Assembly: GCF_002286735.1 (NCBI RefSeq)
Contig: NZ_NRTA01000001.1
Location: 1 to 64,000 of the forward strand
Reading direction: 5' to 3'
DNA from: Leptolyngbya sp. BC1307
GTDB taxonomy: Bacteria > Cyanobacteriota > Cyanobacteriia > Phormidesmidales > Phormidesmidaceae
Length of the DNA stretch: 64,000 bases
Below the pieces are notes generated by a model that saw nothing but the letters and a program-made list of their open reading frames with translations, had not been told where the DNA came from and made no database searches. Made by a program: the position numbers and the translations under genes. Numbering within the stretch: position 1 is the stretch's first letter; every line of letters starts with the position of its first letter. Below are positions 9,461 to 18,102 of this stretch, piece after piece.

Positions 9461-10802
9461 GTGCCTCCATGTTGTTAATACTGGCTTCTAGCCGTATGGC
9501 TTCATCATCGTCACCGCGAATGGTATTGCGGTATGTCGCAAGATACTCTCGGGCAAGATCTAGTTCGCCGTCTTCAAGAGCGTCCTCAATATTATCAATT
9601 TGATCTTGTGCCTCAGGATTGCGTGAATCCGTGTCCATTATGTGCTCTAGGATCCAGCTAGAGTCAAGCCCAAATCCTTGTAGACCTTCTTGAACAACGT
9701 TGACATGTCCGTTTTTTCGATTCAACAAAATAATTCCGTTGGGATCCACTTCTCCAATTACCAATGGGGAATGAGTTGTCGCGATGAACTGACAATTCGG
9801 GAAAGTGTCGGTTAATCTTTTGACAATAGTGCGCTGCCAGCGAGGATGGAGATGTAACCCAATCTCATCAATTAGAACGACAGCTTCCCCCTCAAGTGGA
9901 TTATCCAGTTCTGGATTGGCCTGTGATAGCCGACGTGCAAGGTCTAACACCAGCGCTAGCATACCGCGCTCGCCATCGGATAATTGGCGAACATCAAGCG
10001 TGATACCATCTTTGTTAATTAGCAGCGTAGTGTTTTCTATCGTTCTTTTACGACCTTCTTTGTCCTCAGAGACATAAGATTCTTTGTCTACTCTGACATC
10101 TGTACAGGTATCCAAAATAAGGGCAGTAGCTTCGCTTAAAACTTGCAAATGCCGTTTTGCAGTTTCGCTCTCTTCAGAAAGGCTTTTTTGGACAAGCCAC
10201 CAGCTCGAAAACTCTGTAAGCATAAGGCTACGATGCTCTAAGGAATCTGCGAAGGCATTAGTTGGCTTACCTTTGCTGGTATTGGCTAATGAGCGGTAAG
10301 GTGAAAAATAGACGGCTAGCGGTTGCCGTTTTAGCCTTCTAGTGTTGGTTTTTAAGCTGCTAAGGCTGGGCGTTAGCTTTTGAATATCCTCGGCCTCGTA
10401 GCTATATCCAGACTCTCGCAGTCTTCTTTCTTCTATGCGCCTTTCCCTGCTCATATTTTGAATGTCTTTTTCGATATTTTCTTTAGATTCACTAACAGAC
10501 CCAAACTTTGCTCTCGACTGTTGTACTAAGTAGCGAAAGTCAGTATCAAAGGCTTCAAATCTCAGCTCAGCAGACAACGTATTTTGGCTGACACTTATAT
10601 CACTAGGTTCAAAGGTCAGCTTGCTTTTTCTAGCAGCGGTTATCTTCGGGAGGCATTGAGCTAGTAGAAACCTTAGCGTATCTAAAATTGTCGATTTGCC
10701 GACTCCGTTTACGCCTACGATCAGGTTAACGCCAGGTTGGAAGGCTAATTCGGCTTGTTCAAAAGCTCTTACGTGAGTGAGGATGAGGCGTTTGAGTTGC
10801 AT
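9429..10802 (-). CDS. PtuA-like AAA/ABC-class ATPase (Septu-like)
   Basis: A 457-aa SMC/RecF-like ATPase. Walker A is at residues about 30-38 (GVNGVGKST). The ABC signature-like motif is QLSDGERG. Walker B is VVLIDEIGLHLHP, with the switch His in ATTHSPL. A charged coiled-coil segment (about 105-150, rich in Glu and Arg) sits between Walker A and the signature, as in overcoming-lysogeny-defect/Septu ATPases. The C-terminus is strongly acidic. It starts two bases after hsdS ends and runs into the HNH gene by 32 bases. This pairing is the hallmark of PtuA-PtuB. In known systems the ATPase senses infection or nucleotide state and controls the HNH partner. Confidence 0.85.
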   Translation of the reverse strand: MQLKRLILTHVRAFEQAELAFQPGVNLIVGVNGVGKSTILDTLRFLLAQCLPKITAARKSKLTFEPSDISVSQNTLSAELRFEAFDTDFRYLVQQSRAKFGSVSESKENIEKDIQNMSRERRIEERRLRESGYSYEAEDIQKLTPSLSSLKTNTRRLKRQPLAVYFSPYRSLANTSKGKPTNAFADSLEHRSLMLTEFSSWWLVQKSLSEESETAKRHLQVLSEATALILDTCTDVRVDKESYVSEDKEGRKRTIENTTLLINKDGITLDVRQLSDGERGMLALVLDLARRLSQANPELDNPLEGEAVVLIDEIGLHLHPRWQRTIVKRLTDTFPNCQFIATTHSPLVIGEVDPNGIILLNRKNGHVNVVQEGLQGFGLDSSWILEHIMDTDSRNPEAQDQIDNIEDALEDGELDLAREYLATYRNTIRGDDDEAIRLEASINNMEALADEMDTEDE

Positions 10803-10804
10803 AG

Positions 10805-12106
10805 CTAAGCGGCGATTTGAAGTTGGCCAGTGACAGCGGCAGAGATAAGGGATGTACGGCGTTCTTGGAGAAGGCCGATAGCACTCTCGGTAATCGAAAG
10901 AAGGCTATCCAATCGAGTCAAGGAGCTTTGTAGATATTGCAGTATCTCCATCTGAGTTTCATTAGAAGGTAGTATGACAGGCAATTCTTTGAGATTAGTG
11001 CCTGAGATTGAAGCAAGATTAGTACTTTGCTTTGCACGGGATTCAAAATAGGCTTTTGCAAAATTGGAGCTAGTGAAAGTTGTTAACCAATAGGGAGAAA
11101 CACTATGGCACCTTACGGCAAAAACGTGGTTTTGATGTAGGCAGGGCTCAATCGAGCTATCCCAGACTGCCCCACGTCCTAGCTTGTCAGCATCGCCTCC
11201 CTCATTCATCAGAACGTCTTCTTTTTGTAAACTAAATGACTCTACCTCTTCAGGCAATACTTCTATGCTGGTTACACGCTTCAAGTCTAAATAACCGTCT
11301 TGAACATTGGCAACACGAAGGTATGGCACCTTTATGGTTTCCCGATTTCCTAGATTTCGACCTTTTGTAATACCTGTTTTTACTTCTGCAAGAAAATTCA
11401 GGCTCACAATTTCCCAATCTCTAGGAATTTCCCCTAACCACTCGATGCCCGAATCCTTCATGGGCACATCCCCCCTCACCCCACGGGTCACCGCCTGGGT
11501 AATCATCGCCCGCCGCTTTTCAGCCAGAAGGGTTAGCAAGCGTTGTTTGGCAGCAATGAGCGCATCCAGTTTAGCCGTCTCGCGATCAAGGTAATCAGCA
11601 ATTTTGCGCTGCTGAGCTATTCCGGGTACAGAGACAAATTGAGACAGATATTCTTTAGCATCTAGATTTTGAATTCCGGTTGTTTGCTTGATATAGGGTA
11701 TAACAGCTCTACTCGCCCATAAAGAATAGAACAGATAAGTTCCGAACCGCGAATATAAAGAGGCTTGACGCGGACGCAAAGCCTCTAGAAAATTTGAGCA
11801 GAGTGCAGGTTCGTTAAGATCAAACGATATTACGCGACCTACTGGCTGTTTTTCACCTCCCCCAGATCTCTCTAGAATAAGATCTCCCTTTTTTAACTGT
11901 CTTGAGTTGATTTCTTGCTCGCTATACTTCCGCCTAGTTAGGTTATTGACTTTATGACGTAGCTCGTGCGTCACAAAGTCAGCAGCCCGTATACATACGA
12001 TACCCTCGTCATCATCCGCTTCTTCTCCCCATGCGCCGAGGGCTCTTTCAGAAAATAGAAACTTCAGCGGGATTTCATTCCAAGATGAGTTCTTTGCAAT
12101 AATCAT
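10805..12106 (-). CDS. hsdS: Type I restriction-modification specificity subunit (HsdS)
   Basis: The 433-aa DNA-recognition subunit that directs both methylation and cleavage. It has the usual two target-recognition domains, residues about 1-150 and 215-380. Each is followed by a coiled-coil conserved region: IADYLDRETAKLDALIAAK then MEILQYLQSSLTRLDSLL. The repeated 'LL.EKRR..I..AVT.G' ends of the two halves (EKRRAMITQAVTRG and ERRTSLISAAVTG) show the internal duplication. A bipartite recognition sequence is expected but cannot be predicted from sequence. The start overlaps the hsdM stop by 4 bases (ATGA). Confidence 0.93.
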   Translation of the reverse strand: MIIAKNSSWNEIPLKFLFSERALGAWGEEADDDEGIVCIRAADFVTHELRHKVNNLTRRKYSEQEINSRQLKKGDLILERSGGGEKQPVGRVISFDLNEPALCSNFLEALRPRQASLYSRFGTYLFYSLWASRAVIPYIKQTTGIQNLDAKEYLSQFVSVPGIAQQRKIADYLDRETAKLDALIAAKQRLLTLLAEKRRAMITQAVTRGVRGDVPMKDSGIEWLGEIPRDWEIVSLNFLAEVKTGITKGRNLGNRETIKVPYLRVANVQDGYLDLKRVTSIEVLPEEVESFSLQKEDVLMNEGGDADKLGRGAVWDSSIEPCLHQNHVFAVRCHSVSPYWLTTFTSSNFAKAYFESRAKQSTNLASISGTNLKELPVILPSNETQMEILQYLQSSLTRLDSLLSITESAIGLLQERRTSLISAAVTGQLQIAA

Positions 12107-14187
12107 CCAATCACCTCCCGCAGCAAATGAATAATCTTTTCTTCTACCTCCCGCAAGTCCGCATCAATCTCCTCTAACGGACGGGGCGGCGTATACTCAT
12201 AAAAATACCGATTAAAGTTAATCTCGTAGGCACTGCGAATCTTCTGCCCATCCGCCCAGGCATCCCCCACATGCGGCTCTACCTCCTCACAAAAATACCG
12301 CACCACCTCATCTTTAAGCTGCACATTCTCAAAATCTCGCAGCTTCGTATCCGGCTCATACATCCGCTCTAGCTTTCCATCCGCCGCCAGAAACCAGCCC
12401 CACACCCGCGCATCCGGCTCCCGCTTCGCCTTCCGCTCCTTTGCAATTACCGCCGCCGCCTCCGGCTCCTTCTCGGTAAACACATCCCGAAACAGCTTTT
12501 GCTCACTCTTTTTCCACTTACTTTCCCGCTGCTTCAACAGCCGCTGCATCAGCGCATCAAACTCATTCCAATCGGTTCTAGGCGACCTGCCCAACTGCTT
12601 ATCTATCGCCTGCACATCGTCTAGCAAATGCGGCGCAGCATCTAAAAAATCGCTCTTACGCTCCAAAGACATTTCATACAGCAGCCGCAAAGGCCGCTCA
12701 ATCGGCACCCGGTTATAGCCAAAGTCTTCATTGTCAAAGAGCTTACTTGTCTCCGTCTCCACAAACTTGCCATACTCCCGCACCGTAATCGCAATATCTT
12801 CTGCACCCATTTTGCGCCGCTTATCGCCCAAGCTACGCCGCATCGCCTGCCACCGCTCCCGCGCATCAATTAACTGAATCTTCCCTTTGCGATGCTTCTG
12901 CTTGCGGTTCGTCACTACCCACACATAGGTGCCAATCCCCGTGTTATAAAACATCTGCTCCGGCATCGCTACAATCGCCTCTAGCCAGTCATTCTCAATC
13001 ACCCACTTACGAATCTCACTCTCACCGCTGCCCGCCCCGCCAGTAAACAATGGCGACCCATTAAACACAATCGCCAGCCGCGACCCATTCTTTTTTTGCT
13101 CCGGCGCATAGGGCTCAAACTTGCTAATCATATGCTGCAAAAACAACAGCGAGCCATCATTCACACGTGGCAACCCCGCCCCAAACCGCCCCGCAAACCC
13201 GCGCCGGTTATGCTCTAGCTTTACATCCTTATTCTGCTTTTTCCAATCCACCCCAAACGGCGGATTCGCAATCAAATAGTCAAAGCGGCCATTCGTCAGC
13301 GGGTCATCTGAGGGAAACTGATCGTCAGTCAGCGTATCGCCATAGCGGATGTCGCTCTTTTCGTTGCCCTTCATCAGCAGGTCGGAGGCCGCGATCGCAT
13401 AAGCTCTCGGGTTAAAATCCTGCCCAAACACATAAAGATTCGCCTGCTTCTTGTCGCCATTGGGCCGACGCAAATAATTTTGAGCCTCTGCCAGCATCCC
13501 ACCCGTACCACAGGCCGGATCTAGCATTTTACGAATCACCGGCTGGGTGAGAATATCGTCATCCGGGTCAAATAAAATATCTACCATCAGCTCAATCACT
13601 TCACGCGGGGTAAAGTGATCGCCTGCCGTCTCATTCGCTGCCTCGTTGAAGCGTCGAATGAGATTTTCAAACAGCGACCCCATTTGACCGTTGCCTACCG
13701 CATTAGGGTGCAGGTCAATATCACAAAACTTAGAGACCACCAAATAGAGAATATTGGCCTCTCGCATTTTCTCGATTTCAGCGGTGAACTCAAACCGCTC
13801 AAAAATCTCTCTAACATTCTGAGAAAAGCCGTTGATATAGTCCGTCAGATGCCGATCAATATTATTCGGGTCGCCCTTTAACCCGCCCTTGCGTTTCCCA
13901 GCGCTGCCATCTTCACTCCCTTCAAAACTAAAAGGCGAATGATTGTGAAATCGCTGACCCGCAATGCTATTCAGCACCGGATCTAAAATAGACTCAGCGG
14001 TTTGCTTGTTTTTACGCCTTTCGTATTCTGCCAGCACCTGCGCCTTAGTCGGAGCCAGCACACAGTCAAACCGGCGCAGCACCGTCATCGGCAGCATCAC
14101 CCGCTCATACTGCGGAGGACGATACGGCCCGCGCAGCAGGTCGGCAATTTGCCAAATAAAATTTTCGAGCTGCTGCTGATCGGCCAT
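12103..14187 (-). CDS. hsdM: Type I restriction-modification N6-adenine methylase subunit (HsdM)
   Basis: A 694-aa methyltransferase subunit. Residues about 10-150 form the HsdM N-terminal helical domain. The AdoMet-binding motif I is DPACGTGGML and the catalytic motif IV is NPPFG (YLIANPPFGVDW), defining an N6-adenine methylase. The C-terminal 150 residues are charged and likely contact HsdS or HsdR. It is the first core gene of the defence operon; hsdS follows with a 4-base overlap. The start ATG at 14187 lies 102 bases below a small unknown gene in the same direction. Confidence 0.95.
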   Translation of the reverse strand: MADQQQLENFIWQIADLLRGPYRPPQYERVMLPMTVLRRFDCVLAPTKAQVLAEYERRKNKQTAESILDPVLNSIAGQRFHNHSPFSFEGSEDGSAGKRKGGLKGDPNNIDRHLTDYINGFSQNVREIFERFEFTAEIEKMREANILYLVVSKFCDIDLHPNAVGNGQMGSLFENLIRRFNEAANETAGDHFTPREVIELMVDILFDPDDDILTQPVIRKMLDPACGTGGMLAEAQNYLRRPNGDKKQANLYVFGQDFNPRAYAIAASDLLMKGNEKSDIRYGDTLTDDQFPSDDPLTNGRFDYLIANPPFGVDWKKQNKDVKLEHNRRGFAGRFGAGLPRVNDGSLLFLQHMISKFEPYAPEQKKNGSRLAIVFNGSPLFTGGAGSGESEIRKWVIENDWLEAIVAMPEQMFYNTGIGTYVWVVTNRKQKHRKGKIQLIDARERWQAMRRSLGDKRRKMGAEDIAITVREYGKFVETETSKLFDNEDFGYNRVPIERPLRLLYEMSLERKSDFLDAAPHLLDDVQAIDKQLGRSPRTDWNEFDALMQRLLKQRESKWKKSEQKLFRDVFTEKEPEAAAVIAKERKAKREPDARVWGWFLAADGKLERMYEPDTKLRDFENVQLKDEVVRYFCEEVEPHVGDAWADGQKIRSAYEINFNRYFYEYTPPRPLEEIDADLREVEEKIIHLLREVIG

Positions 14188-14262
14188 AAATGTCTCTATA
14201 AGCCCTTTGGCAAATTTACATTTTACAGAATAAAGGTGCCTCTTAATGTAGAGCAGTTGACC

Positions 14263-14274
14263 ATTCCATGGAAT
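14263..14274. promoter_or_regulatory. 12-base perfect palindrome upstream of hsdM
   Basis: ATTCCATGGAAT is perfectly self-complementary and sits 76 bases upstream of the hsdM start, in the gap after the 131-aa gene. It could be an operator for the defence operon, but no controller-protein gene is visible and a 12-mer palindrome can arise by chance. Confidence 0.25.
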
Positions 14275-14289
14275 ATTCCGTTCACAATC

Positions 14290-14685
14290 TTAATCGTCCC
14301 ATTGCTTTGCCAGCGGCTCGATCTGAGCATCTGCATCAATTTCAATGATAGCGATGTCCGCATTCTCGACCACCGTATTGCCCATGATGGTATTCTGCAA
14401 CGCTTCAAACTTTGAAATTTCCTCAGCTCGCCGCTCGTAGTGCAATATCACGTGGTAGTGCTTAGCGATCGCCTCCCCCGCTGCCGACTGCTCCACTGCA
14501 TCCCAGTCTAAATTTTGCTGCGCTTCGGCTGCCTGGCGGTAATGGCTAGCTAGCTGTTCTAGGGCGATGGCGATCGCATGTTTCTCTGTTTGCCCTTCAC
14601 AGCGAATCGCCTCCTGAGCGAGATCATCCAGCGTCAGTCGCAGCTCGCAAACGTGCCGCCCGTCGCGATTCGTCGATGTATTCAC
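14290..14685 (-). CDS. Conserved small hypothetical protein
   Basis: A 131-aa acidic protein that I do not recognise. It begins with a strand-like segment (HVCELRLTLDDLAQEAI), continues with a helical alanine-rich middle (HAIAIALEQLASHYRQAAEAQ), and ends with a very acidic tail (IAIIEIDADAQIEPLAKQWDD). There is no signal peptide or membrane segment. It is on the same strand as hsdM and 102 bases upstream, so it may share a transcript with the defence genes or simply neighbour them. The HIP1 octamer occurs in the gene, consistent with a resident cyanobacterial gene. Confidence 0.6.
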   Translation of the reverse strand: MNTSTNRDGRHVCELRLTLDDLAQEAIRCEGQTEKHAIAIALEQLASHYRQAAEAQQNLDWDAVEQSAAGEAIAKHYHVILHYERRAEEISKFEALQNTIMGNTVVENADIAIIEIDADAQIEPLAKQWDD

Positions 14686-14802
14686 TGAGATGTTTCCGGT
14701 GCTTGGATTAGGACGCCATTTAAATTATTTGTTACACGTCGACTCAAAACCCGTATGAGTCTTACACTTTGATCCTATAGCGGGTCGGCGGGCGCTGTCT
14801 AT

Positions 14803-15385
14803 ATGGCTGCAATTATCCCTCACTTGATGGCGATCGCTGAGCAACTCCGCTTAGCGATCGTGAGTACTGCTCACCTGTGGATACCGATTGTTATGGCGCT
14901 GATCGGCCTAAAGCTGACTGGCCAGCGCTGCTTTCGTCAGCGTTGGGGACGGCGGATTAAGTGGTTGCCTCATCCCAAAAATCGCATTGGCACGCTGCTC
15001 TACTTTCACGGCGCGGATCTCAATATTGGCTTTAATGTCGCTCAGGCTTTTTGGCTCAGACAGCTGGGCTTTAGCGTTTTGCTAGCGGAGTATCGGGGCT
15101 ATGGCCTGAGTTGAAGGCGGCTTTTCCTCAGAAGCCTCGCTGTATGGAGATGCTGAGGCAAGGCTGACTTACCTCACGCAGGAGCGCGGTATCCAGCCAG
15201 AGGAGATTTTTGTGTATGGGCATTCGCTTGGGGGAGCGATCGCCATCGATCTGGCTGCCCCCCCAACCTGGCCGGAATCATCGTCCAGAATTCGTTTACC
15301 TCAATGGCAGACAGGGTAAGCTGAAGCACTAAAACACCGCTATCTGCAGAGCTATCGGTTAATCCAGGTAACCAACCTAATCTAG
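14803..15385 (+). pseudogene. Broken alpha/beta hydrolase gene
   Basis: The first 103 codons encode an N-terminal membrane anchor and the start of an alpha/beta hydrolase (IGTLLYFHGADLNIG, LLAEYRGYGLS). An extra T near 15111 creates a stop. The next frame continues the fold with GGFSSEASLYGDAEARLTYL and the nucleophile elbow VYGHSLGGA. A seven-C run near 15261 shifts the frame again, after which LAGIIVQNSFTSMAD is readable, followed by a TGA and further stops. At least three lesions argue for real decay rather than one sequencing error. The intact gene would be a membrane-anchored serine hydrolase of about 280 aa. Confidence 0.8.
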
Positions 15386-15505
15386 TTCAGCGTTGGGCGA
15401 TTTATCAACAAATGCAATATCCACAGTGCCGTCAATACGTGCCGCCAATACAGAGATGAACGGTTTTATCTGTACAGAGTGCGCGTTCGCTAGCCTTTCT
15501 GGCAT

Positions 15506-16330
15506 CTACCAAGGTTTTTGTAGAAAATTAGAAACTATCTGAGAGTAGGTGTTTGGCGCTTCTCTATGAATGTTATGACCGCACTCGCAGGCTTTAAGAA
15601 CAGCCTGTGTTGCTCTATTTCGTTGGTAGTGAGCAAGCATACTACGGTTGATAATGGCAAACTTATGATCTAGTGTGCCGACCAGCAGCAAAAGGGGGCT
15701 ACTGATATGGGAGAGCTGGTGCCAAAGTGAGGGCTGTCGTCCGGTGCTGAAACCACGTAGCGCATAAGATAGTTCGATAGGATCATTGGCTTGACGGCAT
15801 CGGAGCATAACCTCGTAGTGCTCTGGAAAATTTTTGAGACTTAGGAAGAGAGGGTTGGTGTACCACTGCGTTAAGAAGTCAGAGAGAGACATCGTTTCTA
15901 GCTGGTGGGCGATCGCCTCGTCCTTCTTCACTCGCTGTCGGCGTTCTGCAGCCGTTTTCAGCCCCGGCGAAGCTGATTCTAAAACCACCCGCCTGAAGCG
16001 CTCGGGAAAATGACAGACCAGGTACAGTGCCAACCGTCCCCCCATCGAATAGCCCAACAAATGGGTTCGAGTAATACTGAGGTGATCGAGTAGGCTCAAG
16101 AGAGTTTTAGTCGTTGTCGGAAAGGTATAGCTGCCAGGGGCTGTCAGCGTTTGGCCGTGGCCGGGTAGATCGGGTGTGATGCAATAGAAGTGTTCGGAGA
16201 GCGCGGGTAAAGTCGCAGCGAAATCCAGGTGGCTACCGAGAAATCCATGCAGGATTAAAAGGGGCGGATCTGTGGCCTTTCCGGCAGTCGTATAATAGAG
16301 GGTATGGTTTTCAGTCGTGAGACGGGGCAT
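15506..16330 (-). CDS. menH: 2-succinyl-6-hydroxy-2,4-cyclohexadiene-1-carboxylate synthase MenH
   Basis: A 274-aa alpha/beta hydrolase fold enzyme that eliminates pyruvate from the MenD product in phylloquinone synthesis. Features are the oxyanion region LHGFLGSHLDF, the nucleophile elbow LLGYSMGGRLAL, an Asp in the LVGTLDHKF loop and the catalytic His in CGHNIHRE. Sequence alone cannot separate MenH from other small hydrolases, but it lies three bases after menD and behind menF in one operon, which makes the assignment strong. Phylloquinone is the A1 cofactor of photosystem I. Confidence 0.9.
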   Translation of the reverse strand: MPRLTTENHTLYYTTAGKATDPPLLILHGFLGSHLDFAATLPALSEHFYCITPDLPGHGQTLTAPGSYTFPTTTKTLLSLLDHLSITRTHLLGYSMGGRLALYLVCHFPERFRRVVLESASPGLKTAAERRQRVKKDEAIAHQLETMSLSDFLTQWYTNPLFLSLKNFPEHYEVMLRCRQANDPIELSYALRGFSTGRQPSLWHQLSHISSPLLLLVGTLDHKFAIINRSMLAHYQRNRATQAVLKACECGHNIHREAPNTYSQIVSNFLQKPW

Positions 16331-16333
16331 GAC

Positions 16334-18097
16334 TTAGAGTGAATTTAGGAGTGAATTTAGCAGCGACTTTCTCTGATGGGCGCTTTGCTTGCGATCGCAC
16401 CTAACTTCAATAACTCGAATGCCCTGTTTGGGTAAAATCCGAATGCAGTCTACAAAGTCTTCGGCCTGGCTAACGAGCCGATATGCGATGCCATATGTTT
16501 GACACAGGAGAGAGAAATCTACCGGCTGCGGCGTGACAAAGTATTTCTCAAACTCGGGCTCAAACTGCGAAATTGGCAGCGTTTCAAAGATGCCGCCGCC
16601 CTGATTGTTGATCAATACAATGGTCAGGTGGCTCTCTAACTGAGCGGCATTGAGAAAACCATTGGTATCGTGAAGCAGAGCCAGATCGCCGGTGAGCAGG
16701 ACTGCCGGGCCGTTACGATGGGCGAATCCCATCGCGGTAGACAGCGTTCCGTCGATACCGTTTGCGCCCCGGCTGAAGACAGGTTGAATGTGGCGATCGC
16801 CCGGACGCCAGAAGTATTCAATATCACGCACGGGCATACTGTTCGCAATCACGAGCGGGGTATAGGCAGGCAGGTATTGTGAGAGCAGCCAAACAACATT
16901 GCTTTCAACTAAGGCCGGTTCACTGGCTAGCCGGTTATCAAGTGTCTCGCGGATAGTCTTTTCGTAGGCTAGCCAGCGCTCACAGTAAGGATTGAGAGAC
17001 TCGGGCTGAGGCCGATTGCGCGCTAGGGTAGACAGCGTCTCGATATCTGTTGTCCAGAAGTGCGTAGGGCCATGAAGTGGGTCGAGGTTGCGCTGTGAAC
17101 CGATGACCCAGCGCTGAGGCTGTGTTGCCTGTAGCCACCGACGTAGCACAGCGCTAGTTGGTAAAGGCCCGAGCTGAATCACCTGTTGAGGCACTAAAGC
17201 CTCTGCCCGCGCTGGATTTCTAAGGATGATGTCGTAAGTGGAGATCAGAGCAGCATTCAGACTGCTGTAGTTGCGTAAAGGAGAGAGCCCTTCTGCTAAA
17301 ACCGGCCAGCCTAATAGGTTAGAGAGATCGTTAACGGCTTCGCAATATTCCTGCGGATTTTTAGGGGTAGCTGGGCCAGCAATAATAATTCCTTGCGAGT
17401 CTTGTTGCCAGCCCAGCAAAGAGAGATAGGGCGTTTGTTCAATGGCGGCGGTCGGCGGCGTCACGGATGCAAAGAACCGAGCTGAATCAAAGGTGTTGAC
17501 AAGGTCGGTTGTTTTGCCATCGGGTAGCGGGGCGAGTGGGTCGCGAAAGGGGCAGTTAAAGTGAATCGGGCCTGCTGGGGATGCGATCGCCTGTCCCCAA
17601 GCACTGACTAACGTCTGCCGCAGGTAGGCCAGCATCCTTTCATCGGCAGCGGGCACGGCTAGCTCACTGTAGCGCTTTGTAAAGCTGCCAAAGAGCTTCT
17701 GCTGATCAATTGTCTGCCCGGAGGCGCAGTCTCTCATCTCGGGCGGGCGGTCGGCGGTAAATATCAGCAGGGGGACGCTGCTTTCGTAGGCTTCAATAAT
17801 GGCGGGATAGAAATTGGCGGCGGCACTGCCGGAGGTGCAAACCAGCGCCACCGGGCAAAACTGACGCTTAGCACAGCCCAACGCAAAAAAGGCGGCAGAG
17901 CGCTCATCTAAAATGGGCAGCGTTTCGATAGCCGGGTGACGGGCCAGGGCAAACGTCAGCGGCGTAGACCGAGAGCCGGGGCAGACGATGGCGGTTTGCA
18001 GGCCCAACCGGGCCAGCGTTTCAGCGGCGACCGAGGCCCACAGGCTGTTGGTATTGCGAAAATCGATCTGAGAGTTAGGCTGAGAACCTGTTGACAT
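16334..18097 (-). CDS. menD: SEPHCHC synthase MenD
   Basis: A 587-aa thiamine-diphosphate enzyme that joins isochorismate and 2-oxoglutarate in the phylloquinone pathway. The N-terminal pyrimidine-binding domain carries the family motif CPGSRSTPLTFA and the conserved DERSAAFFALG containing the catalytic glutamate. The C-terminal pyrophosphate domain has the GDLALLHDTNGFL motif that binds Mg-ThDP. Length matches the family. The gene starts five bases after menF ends, and menH follows three bases later, so the three steps are co-transcribed. Confidence 0.97.
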   Translation of the reverse strand: MSTGSQPNSQIDFRNTNSLWASVAAETLARLGLQTAIVCPGSRSTPLTFALARHPAIETLPILDERSAAFFALGCAKRQFCPVALVCTSGSAAANFYPAIIEAYESSVPLLIFTADRPPEMRDCASGQTIDQQKLFGSFTKRYSELAVPAADERMLAYLRQTLVSAWGQAIASPAGPIHFNCPFRDPLAPLPDGKTTDLVNTFDSARFFASVTPPTAAIEQTPYLSLLGWQQDSQGIIIAGPATPKNPQEYCEAVNDLSNLLGWPVLAEGLSPLRNYSSLNAALISTYDIILRNPARAEALVPQQVIQLGPLPTSAVLRRWLQATQPQRWVIGSQRNLDPLHGPTHFWTTDIETLSTLARNRPQPESLNPYCERWLAYEKTIRETLDNRLASEPALVESNVVWLLSQYLPAYTPLVIANSMPVRDIEYFWRPGDRHIQPVFSRGANGIDGTLSTAMGFAHRNGPAVLLTGDLALLHDTNGFLNAAQLESHLTIVLINNQGGGIFETLPISQFEPEFEKYFVTPQPVDFSLLCQTYGIAYRLVSQAEDFVDCIRILPKQGIRVIEVRCDRKQSAHQRKSLLNSLLNSL

Positions 18098-18102
18098 TGC
18101 CT

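Noticed and set aside
8738-10802. Retron (reverse transcriptase plus msr/msd RNA) as the source of the ATPase/HNH pair
   Set aside because: No reverse transcriptase gene lies on either side and there is no room for an msr/msd RNA, as the flanking genes abut.
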